Shown piece after piece: positions 46,801 through 56,713 of a stretch of DNA of 64,000 nucleotides. Made by a program: the position numbers and the translations under genes. Location of the stretch: positions 1,123,001 to 1,187,000 of the forward strand of contig NC_092579.1 in the NCBI RefSeq assembly GCF_037975245.1, given 5' to 3'. The stretch is from Apostichopus japonicus (taxonomy: Eukaryota > Echinodermata > Holothuroidea > Aspidochirotida > Stichopodidae). The notes under the pieces were generated by a model. It saw only the letters and a list, made by a program, of their open reading frames with translations. It searched no databases and had not been told where the DNA came from. How positions within the stretch are numbered: position 1 is the first letter of the stretch; every line of letters begins with the position of its first letter.

Positions 46801-49800
46801 AGTGATGTCTTCCAGTGTGATGTGTGTGGAGTCGAGTGATGACTTCAAGTGTGATGTGTGTGGAGTCAAGTGATGTCTTCAAGTGTGATGTGTGTGGAGT
46901 CGAGTGATGACTTCAAGTGTGATGTGTGTGGAGTCAAGTGATGTCTTCAAGTGTGATGTGTGTGGAGTCAAGTGATGACTTCAAGTGTGATGTGTGTGGA
47001 GCCGAGTGATGACTTCAAGTGTGATGTGTGTGGAGCCGAGTGATGTCTTCATGTGATATCTTCAAGTTTCGCAAGATGTCTTCACATTTATCCTTCATGT
47101 GGTGTTAATTGATGTCTTCAAGTGGTACCTTCTATTTATGAAGATGTTTTCATGTTGTCTTAATAGGATGTCTGTGGTGTCAAGTGATGTCTTGAAGTGA
47201 TATATTTGGTTTGCTGTCTTTAAAGTTATTTTTCCAGTAATCTGTGTAGTGTAAAGGGATGTCTTCAAGTGGTATCTTCTAGTTGTGAAGATGTTTTCAT
47301 GTTGTCTTAATAGGATGTCTGTGGTGTCAAGTGATGTCTTGAAGTGATATATTTGGTTTGCTGTCTTTAAAGTTATTTTTCCAGTGATCTGTGTAGTGTA
47401 TAGGGATGTCTTCAAGTGGTATCTTCTAGTTGTGAAGATGTTTTCATGTTGTCTTAATAGGATGTCTGTGGTGTCAAGTGATGTCTTGAAGTGATATATT
47501 TGGTTTGCTGTCTTTAAAGTTATTTTTCCAGTGATCTGTGTGGTGTTAAGGGATGTCAAGTGGTATCTTCTAGTTATGAAGATGTTTTCATGTTGTCCTA
47601 ATAGGATGTCTGTGGTGTCAAGTGATGTCTTGAAGTGATGTATTTGGTTTGCTGTCTTTAAAGTTATTTTTTCCAGTGATCTGTGTAGTGTATAGGGATG
47701 TCTTTAAGTGGTACCTTCTATTAATGAAGATGTTTTCATGTTGTCTTAATAGGATGTCTGTGGTGTCAAGTGATGTCTTGAAGTGATACATTTGGTTTGC
47801 TGTCTTTAAAGTTATTTTTCCAGTAATCTGTGTAGTGTAAAGGGATGTCTTCAAGTGGTATCTTCTAGTTGTGAAGATGTTTTCATGTTGTCTTAATAGG
47901 ATGTCTGTGGTGTCAAGTGATGTCTTGAAGTGATATATTTGGTTTGCTGTCTTTAAAGTTATTTTTCCAGTGATCTGTGTGGTGTATAGGGATGTCTTCA
48001 AGTGGTATCTTCTATTTATGAAGATGTTTTCATGTTGTCCTAATAGGATGTCTGTGGTGTCAAGTGATGTCTTGAAGTGATGTATTTGGTTTGCTGTCTT
48101 TAAAGTTATTTTTCCAGTGATCTGTGTAGTGTTAAGGGATGTCTTCAAGTGGTATCTTCTAGTTGTGAAGATGTTTTCATGTTGTCCTAATAGGATGTCT
48201 GTGGTGTCAAGTGATGTCTTGAAGTGATGTATTTGGTTTGCTGTCTTTAAAGTTATTTTTCCAGTGATCTGTGTAGTGTATAGGGATGTCTTCAAGTGGT
48301 ATCTTCTAGTTGTGAAGATGTTTTCATGTTGTCTTAATAGGATGTCTGTGGTGTCAAGTGATGTCTTGAAGTGATGTATTTGGTTTGCTGTCTTTAAAGT
48401 TATTTTTTCCAGTGATCTGTGTAGTGTATAGGGATGTCTTTAAGTGGTACCTTCTATTAATGAAGATGTTTTCATGTTGTCTTAATAGGATGTCTGTGGT
48501 GTCAAGTGATGTCTTGGAGTGATGCATTTGGTTTGCTGTCTTTAAAGTTATTTTTCCAGTGATCTGTGTAGTGCAGTGGTTTTCAACCTTGGGCTCGCGG
48601 GCCCATTTGGGCCCGCGAAGCCGATTTTGTGGGCTCGCGAGCATTGCCCCAGTAATGATTAAAAATTGTGGCATTTTTGGGGGCTGGTGGCGAAGGCAAT
48701 GATGATGTTTCTTAGGAAGCCTCTTCGATGAAACCTTGTACAACGGGTAAAATTTACTCAACCCTAACCCTATAAGACTAGTAGAAGAGAATTCGGTGAC
48801 TCCCACCAACCACTGCACACTACGTATTACGTATTTACCAAGGTTATGATGTGTGGAAGCCTTGCTCAATCAAACCCAGCTCTTCCCAGTGCACGCAGCA
48901 AGTATTGCGCGATTTCTATAGAGAGCCGAAGCCTTGAGGTCATCACGTACGCTTACCCCACGTAATGGAGGTGCACTGGGTGCTCTCGCAATGGTAGAAA
49001 ATGACTTTCAAAGTCGCCGTAGCGTGGGCTTAGCATAGGCGCAAATGTTTGATTGGAACGCGAGTGGGCGGGGCGATAGGAGAATGACGTCACACTTCGG
49101 CTTTCTTTACAGGCAGTGAAAGCAATGCCTAACAGGCGCTGCTGACTGTTGTGTGCTAATACCACAGACCTTGGCGTGTGTTTTAGTTAGCAGTCCCTGG
49201 TATGACACTATCACAAACACAACAAACCCTGTGCCATGCACATGATCAGTCGTGAAGGATACTGTACACAAGTGAAAATTTAGCGAACGCAATGGGACCT
49301 ACGCGAATCAGAGGATATCATGAGGAATACCTCAACATCGGATTCACCTATATATCGGACAAAGGTGTTATCAAACCTCAGTGTGTTGTTTGCGGAAAGG
49401 TTTTATCGGCGGCAAGTATGAAGAAACCAAATCTTCAGCGACACTTTACTACTGAACACCCACAACTTGCTGACAAAGACCGCGCCTATTTCGAGAGGAA
49501 AAGGCAAAATTTGAATACACAGAAGTTGGACTGCACTGGTGGAGTCTATCGCCGAAATGCGGCACTGCTGGAAGCTTCATTTGTCATTGCATACCAGGTA
49601 GCCAAGAAAAAGAAACCTCACACCATAGCCGAGGAATTGGTGATGCCCTGTATGAAAGAGGTTGTGCGGATACTTATCGGGCCAGACCAGGCGAAATTAT
49701 TGAATGGAGTTTCCGTTTCTGACAATACTGTTCAGCGACGAATCGTGGATCTGTCCAAAGATATTGAAAAACGTGTGATTGCGGAGATCAAAAGTTCGCC

Positions 49801-52800
49801 ATTCTACTCAATAGCATCCGATGAATCTACGGATGTCGCGTCCTTGAGTCAACTGATGGTATGGGTGCGTTATGTGGTCAAAGACGGTTTTAAAGACGAA
49901 CCACTGTTTTGCTCCCCACTTGAGTTGACTACAACCGGTGCCGATGTGTTTTTGGCGATTCAGACATACATCAACGAGAATGGAATCGGATTTGACAAAC
50001 TCGTTGGGAGTTGCACCGACGGCGCCCCTGCCATGTTGGGTAGCCGGTCCGGTTTTCAGACGCGCCTGAAAGAAGTGGCACCGCAAGTGAAGACTACTCA
50101 CTGCATGCTTCACCGCCAGGCATTGGCTTCCAAAACACTCCCGCAACAGATGAAGAATGTATTGGATCAGGCGGTTAAAATTGTGAACGCTGTGAAGAAA
50201 AGTCCGCTCAATACTCGCCTGTTCAGGAAACTGTGTGAAGAGATGGACGCACAGTTTTCCAACCTGCTTTACCATACTGAGGTGAGGTGGTTATCCCGTG
50301 GGAAAGTGCTCATGCGACTTTTTGACCTCAGGAATGAAGTCGCTGAATTTCTACCAAGAGTAGGCAAACGTGACTTGGCGGCACATCTGTCAGATGACGT
50401 GTGGTTGGCTAACCTATGCTACTTGACAGACATATTCGAGCGCTTGAATATCCTCAACCCATCGCTCCAAGGTAGAAAACCAAACGTCTTGGACTTTCAC
50501 GACAAACTGCGCGGATTCATGGATTTGCTGGACATCCTTATTTCCAGAGTTAGAGCTGATCGATTCACGAGCTTCCCTCGACTGAATGAGTTCCTCGAGC
50601 AGACTGAGACAATTGGAAGGATTCCTGGCATTGACGAACATTTGGAATCACTGAAGTCTGAGTTGCGGCGCTATTTTCCAGAAGTTGATCCAGAGAAATT
50701 TGATCTGGTGCGGAATCCATTTCTCGTTAGATCAGCAACGATGGACGATAACGAGCAGGCCCAAGAAGAACTTGTCCTCTTGAAAAACGATTCGGCCGCA
50801 GAACAACCGTTCAACAGCCGGCCACTATCCAATTTCTGGTGTTTAATGCGCCAGGAGTAGCCGGTTTTGTCTGCCATCGCAATCAAAACTCTGTTGCCGT
50901 ATCCTTCTACATACCTATGCGAAGACTCATTCTCCACAATGGCCGCGATGAAAACGAAACAAAGAAACCGCTTGGATATTGGTGCAGATATGCGTGTTTT
51001 GCTATCTGAGACTGAGCCGGACATACAAAGACTCGTTGCCGAAAAGCAGGCCCAGCCATCCCACTGAAATATCCCAGACTTTTCAGTGTCATACCTCAGT
51101 TTTCAATATTCGAATGCAAGTAGGCCTATTGTTTCAAGTAATATGCCATCAATTACTGTCTTATCGAGACGTCACCTGTCCCCATTAATGAAGGATCCTA
51201 CTACAGCCCTTTCCTTCGAATTATCGCAATTTTTACAAGTGTAGACAAATATGATCCACTTTTTTTCTTCGGATCTTTGACCTATTCTACCTCGAATATG
51301 AGCAATAATTGGAATAACTTATACAGCGTGATATCTATACAGTCCGACACTTCTATCAGTTCTCCCGTTCTATTGTCAATACACAAAGTATTATTACGTT
51401 CTCTTTATTTCTTAATTTGTTTTCAATAAATAGAAATTACCTCACCGATTCGAAATATATCTCCTTTAATACTACTGGGCCTCATATGCACACGTCAAAC
51501 GGTTTTGCTGCTTTTTTATTGCATTGTTCATCTCCATTTTTCTGCATTATTCTGATAGTGATAACGGTCACACGTTTCTTATAAAACCAGTGTACCATTG
51601 AGGGTTGCAAGAAATCTTTGAGATAGTCTCTAATTGGGCAGTACCTGTCATCTGATCACGGAGGAACATTCATAGCTCCGATTGAGTCCCCGGGTCCCTT
51701 GTGTCAAGAATACTCTAATAAACGCTGTAAAATTGATTTTATGAAGTTGATAACTTTGCAGGGTAGGGTATGGGCTCGCGAGGACGGCTCGGAAGACGAA
51801 TTGGGCTCGTGATCGAAAAAAGGTTGAAAACCAAGGGTGTAGTGTAAAGGGATGTCTTCAAGTGGTATCTTCTAGTTGTGAAGATGTTTTCATGTTGTCT
51901 TAATAGGATGTCTGCGGCGTCACGTGATGTCTTCACGTGATGTTTTCAAGTTGACGTGATATCATCTAAGTTGTTTTTGAGGGATTTACAAATGACACAT
52001 TTATATTTCTCCAATTTACACAGGTGAACCGAAAGATTTCATAGAGATGCTCTTTCAGTCTCGACAAGAAATCAAAAATGAAGGCAAAGAAGACATGAGT
52101 TTGATAACAGAGGCTCATATCAGACAGACAATGGTAGATATATTTGGAGGTAAGGATCTCCAATTATAAATGTTTCCTTTTAAGAGTAAGAATATTCATG
52201 GAAGGACTAGGCAGAGGAGGCAGGTAGAGATTAATCTTCCTGTTGGTTTGTCTTGGTCCCCATCTTTCATTCTAACATGATTGCCTTCCCTCTATCTTCT
52301 TTCTCCTTCAATTTCCAACTGGAGAGGTTTTCTCTTAGTCCATAGTTATGGAATGGAAACAATGTTAGCCTGCTATAAATCTAACATTATTCTACAGAAC
52401 AGTTGCAGTAAAAATGGTTTTTTGAATTGTCTGAATTTTTGTAGATATTACCATAATGTCAATTGCTGTATAAACATTGCATCCAATTTTTTTGACTCAC
52501 TGAACCATGTGTGACTCATCAGTTAGTATTTTAACTGAAATTTGGATATCTATGAAATGTGTATATTATTTGAAAAGCAGCTGTATAGACTCAGCACTTT
52601 GTGTAAACTGTTTACCTTCTTTTAAGGGGGGGGGGAAGGGAGGGGGTAATATATATATGTTCTCATATTCTTAAAGTAAAACCACAAAAAACAAGGAATA
52701 ACAAAAACACAATATTAAAATCAATCTATCAATTGCTATTCATCATTTAGATGTTGTCAGATGCTATTTAATGTACATTAAAAATTCTTATCCAGTGAAG

Positions 52801-53926
52801 TAGGCAAAAGTTTTATTTAGAAATAGATAGATTTGGTATTTTGTGTCTTGTAAATCTTCTCAACGACTTCATTTCCTTGACATTTCAGGAGGTACGGATA
52901 CGTCCATTTTTACCTTACAATGGTGTGCTGGACTGATGGTGCAATATCCAGAGGTGCAAGCCAAAGTAGCCGAAGAAGTGGATCGTGTCGTGGGAAGAGA
53001 TAGGCTGCCCTCACTTGATGACCGTGAGGAGCTAGTATACACCACAGCGACCCTGTACGAGGTTATGCGGTACAGTACCTTAGTTCCATTAGCCGTGCCG
53101 CATGCTACATCGGCAGATGTGGAGCTTGGTAAGTGTCATTGCCAATTATGTAACAACTAGATAGCGGCTTGGCAGGAGAATAAATTGATGATGATGTTGG
53201 CTCCTCAGTGCATGCCTCAGTGTTATTATTAATCCATACATTCTAATAAATCGACCTAACCATGTTTTATCCTAATTTCAGTTAAAGAATTGATTGCCCT
53301 TTCGTGACCTTCCAAACCATTTGTCCTTGACAAGTTTGTAATGTAATCATGCTAAGTAGTCTAGCGGTAGTCTAGTCTTTAGCCACTTGCATTCAAGGGC
53401 CTAAGATTTTTAAAGTTTCACTTCTCAAAACTTTAAAGAAGTGGTAAAAACATCCAACCTGCACTGGTAGCAGTGTTTCTGATGGTCTAAAGCATATCAA
53501 AAAATGTTGTCCTTTGTAAGTTCCAGCTATGCTAATCAGGAATTGCTATATGCTATCGATAGGACAGCACAATATGTGACTTCATACCCTCTCAGTAAAA
53601 GATAGATTTGCTTTCAATGCTTTAAAATGTTCATCAGATTTATATATGCCTTTCTACAGCAGTGATATATATCTTCACATTAGCACACACGCCAATGGAC
53701 ATAGATGTATCATATAGGCCATAGATATTTCCGTCCAAAAATCTTCACATCTGGTGACCCTTTTGGCATTCCATGCTTACTGATTGCTTCACAGGTATAT
53801 GTCTTCTGTTTTTCTGTTAATTCGTAGGTGGTTATACCATCCCTAAAGATACTTGGGTTTTAGTGAACATCTACTCCATGCACTATGATGAAAAACTCTG
53901 GGACGACCCTAAAAAATTCACACCAG
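36811..53926 (+). CDS. cytochrome P450, clan 2 (CYP1/2/17-like), heme exon not found
   Basis: Membrane-bound monooxygenase of the endoplasmic reticulum. Eight exons join in frame: 36811-36970, 37547-37729, 39785-39878, 43774-43938, 45513-45721, 52024-52149, 52889-53128 and 53828-53926 (425 codons plus one base). An N-terminal anchor (about residues 12-30) is followed by the proline hinge PPGP (40-43). A C-helix SPSWKLHRKLAFSAFR, an I-helix GGTDTS (313-318) and a K-helix ExxR (EVMR, 370-373) are present. The missing end is the heme-binding FxxGxRxCxG region with the PERF motif, normally the last exon of CYP2-type genes. I see no candidate in the following 10 kb. The gene is either truncated or its last exon is beyond the window. 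Confidence 0.93.
37547..37729 (+). CDS. P450 exon 2
   Basis: Codes for ELARNEKPAFVVFTEYAKEY, then GDIFSIRVGQRWAVVLNGAA and TIKEALLKKGVEFANRPTSF, the A-helix/beta-1 region. Acceptor cacag, donor gtaagc; phase 1 to phase 1. Confidence 0.92.
37809..37872. repeat. GT microsatellite
   Basis: Interrupted (gt)n with single substitutions, in P450 intron 2. Confidence 0.95.
37985..39330. repeat. tandem array, about 398-bp units with AGGTCA repeats
   Basis: The phrase caaggttgatattttggga recurs near 38067, 38465, 38863 and 39162. Successive units are about 398 bp, the last one shorter. Each unit has a segment ending in aggtcaccaaaggtca. Located in P450 intron 2. No coding capacity. Confidence 0.88.
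37991..38006 (+). promoter_or_regulatory. AGGTCA direct repeat, 4-bp spacer (DR4), copy 1
   Basis: aggtca-ccaa-aggtca, a perfect DR4 arrangement of nuclear-receptor half-sites. Further perfect copies are at 38139-38154 and 38537-38552, and one with a mismatch near 38936. Sequence match only; binding is not shown. Confidence 0.35.
39785..39878 (+). CDS. P450 exon 3 (C-helix)
   Basis: Codes for DLFSEGGQDIIFGQYSPSWK followed by LHRKLAFSAF, containing the WxxxRK-like C-helix (WKLHRK) that contacts heme propionate. Acceptor tttag, donor gtaatg; ends in phase 2. Confidence 0.92.
40108..41669. mobile_element. non-autonomous hAT element with duplication catatata
   Basis: The left end cagtgctcgactt and right end aaatcgaacactg are inverted. 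The 8-bp flanks catatata (40100-40107 and 41670-41677) are identical. The interior has runs of tatcggtatcggccgata-type motifs near 40320-40370 and gcgat-rich sequence near the right end. 1,562 bp, with no transposase frame. Lies in P450 intron 3. Confidence 0.85.
41730..42092. mobile_element. TTAA-flanked MITE, copy B
   Basis: Ends aggcattgaagactcg and cgagtcttctcaccct are flanked by TTAA (41726-41729, 42093-42096). 363 bp; somewhat longer than copies A and C. Confidence 0.88.
42111..42383 (+). mobile_element. 5'-truncated LINE 3' end with 12-bp duplication
   Basis: Flanked by actgctgttgag at 42099-42110 and 42384-42395. Codes in plus orientation for TLRKYDHWRRIGNSLSLATI, RGRRGRRKKGWLDNIKE and a stop, which resembles the last part of a LINE ORF2 (the basic GRRRRG..WLD..KE motif). 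The 3' end is an actga microsatellite rather than poly-A. Confidence 0.75.
43198..43536. mobile_element. TTAA-flanked MITE, copy C
   Basis: Ends aggcattgaagactcg and cgagtcttcacaccct are flanked by TTAA (43194-43197, 43537-43540). 339 bp, in P450 intron 3. Confidence 0.88.
43774..43938 (+). CDS. P450 exon 4
   Basis: Codes for KLATGDNKRFEKLVYSIIPF and on to SSIYNILASLCFGK, the D/E-helix region with the NIxxSLCFG signature of clan-2 P450s. Acceptor tgcag; donor gtaagt. Confidence 0.92.
44580..45100. repeat. four-copy tandem repeat of about 146 bp
   Basis: The phrase ggtcatttggggtcacc (with variants) starts at 44611, 44756, 44903 and 45049, a period of 145-147 bp. The first copy contains aggtcaaaggtca (44603-44615), a perfect DR1 of AGGTCA half-sites. 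In P450 intron 4. Confidence 0.85.
45513..45721 (+). CDS. P450 exon 5
   Basis: Codes for YKFDDPELTRLMYLSKAGSD and ADYIPIFKYVPTPGQTKLKA, then VDEHREKYDG, the F-G region. Donor gtatgt. A hAT-type element begins only 44 bp after the exon end. Confidence 0.92.
45765..46134. mobile_element. small hAT-type element with duplication ggtgggag
   Basis: Ends cagtggcagagctacg and gacgctccgccaatg. Duplication ggtgggag at 45757-45764 and 46135-46142 is identical. Hairpin core at 45842-45861. 370 bp; it looks like an internally deleted relative of the 25483 copy. Confidence 0.9.
46506..47060. repeat. 34-bp tandem array
   Basis: About 16 copies of gatgtcttcaagtgtgatgt plus gtgtggagtcgagt, with alternation of gatgtcttc and gatgacttc between copies. 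In P450 intron 5. Confidence 0.93.
47100..48573. repeat. 147-bp tandem array, left part
   Basis: About ten copies of a 147-bp unit beginning gatgtcttcaagtggtatct and ending ccagtgatctgtgtagtg. Because 147 is 49 codons and the minus frame has no stop, it yields minus-strand open frames of 154-225 residues made of a 49-residue repeat. The unit contains degenerate copies of the 34-bp array core. Confidence 0.93.
48574..51836 (+). mobile_element. complete hAT transposon, 8-bp duplication gtgtagtg
   Basis: Left end cagtggttttcaacctt; right end aaggttgaaaaccaagg, inverted. The 8-bp flanks gtgtagtg (48566-48573 and 51837-51844) are identical and, once joined, restore the 147-bp array. Secondary inverted motif gggctcgcgggccc / gggctcgtgatcg. 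3,263 bp with one transposase frame broken by a single stop. It lies in P450 intron 5, in the host orientation. Confidence 0.93.
49292..51067 (+). pseudogene. hAT transposase (ZBED5/FAM200-like) with one in-frame TAG
   Basis: 591 codons in one frame, with a single TAG at 50858-50860. A BED zinc finger is at residues 31-56 (C31, C34, H51, H56). The catalytic core includes ASDESTDVASLSQLMVW (about residue 175) and GSCTDGAPAMLG (about 241). The C-terminal dimerisation motif follows the stop: LLPYPSTYLCEDSFSTM. Length and order fit ZBED5, FAM200 or SCAND3-type transposases and their domesticated relatives. The first acidic position (ASDEST) and the second (CTDG) are intact. No other stops or frameshifts, so inactivation is recent, or the stop is read through. 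Confidence 0.92.
51837..51945. repeat. 147-bp tandem array, right part
   Basis: Continuation of the 47100-48573 array after the hAT insertion: one partial unit from gtgtagtgtaaagggatg to the diverged edge near aggatgtctgcggcg. Confidence 0.85.
52024..52149 (+). CDS. P450 exon 6
   Basis: Codes for EPKDFIEMLFQSRQEIKNEG followed by KEDMSLITEAHIRQTMVDIF, the H-helix leading into the I-helix. Acceptor cacag, donor gtaagg. The upstream intron contains the 34-bp and 147-bp arrays and a whole hAT transposon. Confidence 0.92.
52889..53128 (+). CDS. P450 exon 7 (I- and K-helices)
   Basis: Codes for GGTDTSIFTLQWCAGLMVQY, VAEEVDRVVGRDRLPSLDDR and TATLYEVMRYSTLVPLAVPH. It includes the oxygen-activation motif and the ExxR salt bridge. 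Acceptor ttcag, donor gtaagt. Confidence 0.94.
53828..53926 (+). CDS. P450 exon 8
   Basis: Codes for GYTIPKDTWVLVNIYSMHYD and EKLWDDPKKFTP, the segment before the PERF motif. Donor gtaatt follows directly, in phase 1, then an AT microsatellite. The next exon should start with an ERF-type motif and carry the heme cysteine. Confidence 0.93.
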
Positions 53927-53936
53927 GTAATTTTTG

Positions 53937-53985
53937 TGAGCTATATATATTTATATATATATGTATATATATATAAATATATATA
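53937..53985. repeat. AT microsatellite
   Basis: Alternating tatatata with interruptions, directly after P450 exon 8. Confidence 0.9.
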
Positions 53986-55143
53986 GTTATGAATGCGGGC
54001 ATATGTTTACATTCGTGGGTGGTAGCTGGGGCCTATGTGTACCTTGGGCATCTGTTTACCAACTTCTTGGTAAACATAAGTCTGAGACATTACCAATTCA
54101 AATATCGTGCGTTGTGTAAACAAATTTCACTTCGAATGTAGACAACATGATGGTATTTATCAGAAATTAACTTAGAATTAATTGTATGTTCTTGCGATAA
54201 AGAGCATTTTCAGTGCAAATCTGAGCCTCACTCAACAGTGTATATAACGTTATTTTCGCATACGGTGTATGTAGGATATATGTTAACCTCAACTTTCCGC
54301 TCAATATACGGGAAAACTAGGATATATATATCAGCGACATCCCGAATTTGTATTAAAGACACATGATTGCTATTCTTGGTGAAATTTGGAATATTCTGGA
54401 TGTAAAATAACGAAAATTGGCAATTTTAGACCATCGCAGTACAAGACTTGTAACGACATGGCGCCATCAACTGTTTAGACACAGCACAGACGTATACACT
54501 GTTCGTACGTACGCGAAGTAGGCTACGACTGTTGTACACATCCTGTATATCATCCAGCAACGTAAGTATCTCATTTTAGCTGTAATTTTATCGGTGAAAG
54601 ACTACCGATAAGGTGCTCACTTGAAACCAAGGCTTACGCATTGCCTGAATATCCAATATACTTTATGTGAAACTTGTCGCCACTAACAGCAGTATTATTG
54701 GATGGAAATTGTGCATATTAGCCGGTTGTATGGCATACTGTACCTTAGGCAAGCCTAAGCTAGGTACTATAGGGTAGGAGGTATCGAGTGTGCCGAGCCG
54801 AACAAGTACCTATCTCATTCATTAGGCTACTTGTTATTTGAAGGTCATGAGTAGGGGGCTTTGGGGCTTCCTTGCTGTTCTAAAGAATTGTAGCCTAAAT
54901 TTACGTGTTACTACTACTAGTATCATGGTGGGATAATTGACGCACTTCAGCCTATAGGATTTGATCAACGATGTCCATTACTGTATATCAAGGAAAAATC
55001 CAAATCATTAACTGTATGTGTTTTTCATATGTGTAGTTCCTCAGAAATGTAATGATCTCTAAATATTTAGGGTTCTGTGCTTATGCACTGTACAATTGAG
55101 CAGAATTTGACCTCAAAATGTCTGCCGTGTCAAGTTCTTTCAT

Positions 55144-55408
55144 GGCCGTGGCTATTCTTACGACGAGTCGTAACAATTATTTATAAACTATTCTTACGAC
55201 AAAGGCAAATTCAAGTGCAGTAAAGTAAATAAAGCAACTGCCATGTAGTAGGGGTAACCCTAACCCTAAACCTCAATCCTAACCCTTACCCTAACCGCAA
55301 ATATTGTTACTCCTCGTCGTAAAAATAGTACTCCTGGTCATGAAAATAGCAACTGCGCATGCGTAGTCGGAAATTATTCTTACAACTAGTCGTAAGAATA
55401 GCCACTTT
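55144..55408. mobile_element. MULE-like MITE with 10-bp duplication and telomere-like core
   Basis: Flanks gttctttcat at 55134-55143 and 55409-55418 are identical. Inverted ends gtggctattcttacgac and gtcgtaagaatagccac. The centre (about 55253-55296) contains ccctaaccctaaacc and taacccttaccctaacc, degenerate TTAGGG-type repeats. 265 bp, non-coding. Confidence 0.85.
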
Positions 55409-56590
55409 GTTCTTTCATACCCCTAAATTGACACATTTGTTGATAAGCTAACTGTAGTGTAGTGTAGTGAGGCCTTAGTATACATCAATTGACTTTGTAT
55501 GCAGTTTGCTATGCTCTGAGCCTCTAAGCTCAGACAGGTCAGGTCCCAGAGATAAGTGGTATCATATTGAGGTAATGTTGGTTATTTTTAGGGTGTAAGA
55601 TTCCAAATGACCAAGAAACATGCAAAACTGGGTGGAGGGTGTTAAAAGCTTAAGAAAAACCACAATTTGGTCAGCAAATAGCTGAAATGGATTCAAGCTG
55701 ATGAAATATGTAATTCTGCTACACTGCAAAATGTTTAGGTGGCCTGCTGTATCGTTGCTAGTAATATTTGAAGGTGTGTCAATTACGAGGGTGCGTCAAT
55801 CATGAAGCCTTTACTATACTACAGTTAGTTACTACTGCACGAGTAATGTATTAAATGGTGATACCTAGTACTAGGTACTGCAGTACTGGTAGTCCTACAA
55901 CTTACAAACTACGTGTAGGCTAATCAATCGCAAATTCAACTAATTCAATGCATCCTCACTAAGAAAGTAAGTATCACATTTATCATGCTGGCAAATCAAA
56001 GCAGCTGTCACCACTGCCATTACCACTCAACAATTTGAACAATAAAGTACTACCGTGGTATTGGCCATTTTCTTTGAATAAAGGACCCAAGGAGTTCTCA
56101 ATCATCATATTTTTCTGATGAAATGCAATTGGTTTTTGATTTGTTAGTGCAATGTGAATTGTGTAATTTCAATTGAACAATGCTTTGATAGGGAAATATT
56201 GGAAGGTTTGGCTGTCAATAAATTTGAGCTTAGGCTGGACAATTGTTTAATCAAAATCTTCATGACTTATGGAAGTGGATTGACTTCATTTTAGTCCATA
56301 TAAGATTGTATATTCAATCAACAGGGAACATAATGAGAATGCTCACGCTTCAACCTACCTTTTGGAGATAAAGCCCACCAGCCTGCTATGCTTGACTAGT
56401 CTAGAATTTTTTACTCATTTATGGCCAGACACAATTGTTCAAATAGTGCAGATTAGAGAAGGGTGTCTTTGAACTCAGTCACATCTATGTATAATACTCA
56501 TAGAGTAACATAACATATCCTAGGCCTATACTGTTACTTTAGTCTTAGAAGAGTTGTGACCATCCATCTTACACCTATTTTGTATTTCAG

Positions 56591-56713
56591 ACCTGTAGAT
56601 GAAGTTATGTCCAAGATTAAGAAAAACTAGCCATTTGCAGGCAGCTATTAACTACTGCAAAGAGAAAACAGATCACACTTCATTGACATCTTGTTGGATA
56701 GATGACAAAATAG
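56591..56713 (+). other. candidate 5' UTR exon of downstream gene
   Basis: Acceptor tttcag and donor gtatag bound 123 bp. It contains an upstream ATG (56599) opening a short frame (MKLCPRLRKTSHLQAAINYC...) that would end soon after splicing to 57613. An even earlier non-coding exon may end at 54561 (donor gtaagt). This rests on splice consensus alone. Confidence 0.3.

Noticed and set aside
47095-48869. Minus-strand open frames of 154-225 residues with a 49-residue repeat
   Set aside because: They are the 147-bp tandem array read in a frame that lacks stops. The last one even runs into the hAT element end. No splice signals or codon bias support a protein.
49808-50275. Minus-strand 155-residue frame
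   Set aside because: Shadow of the hAT transposase frame on the other strand.
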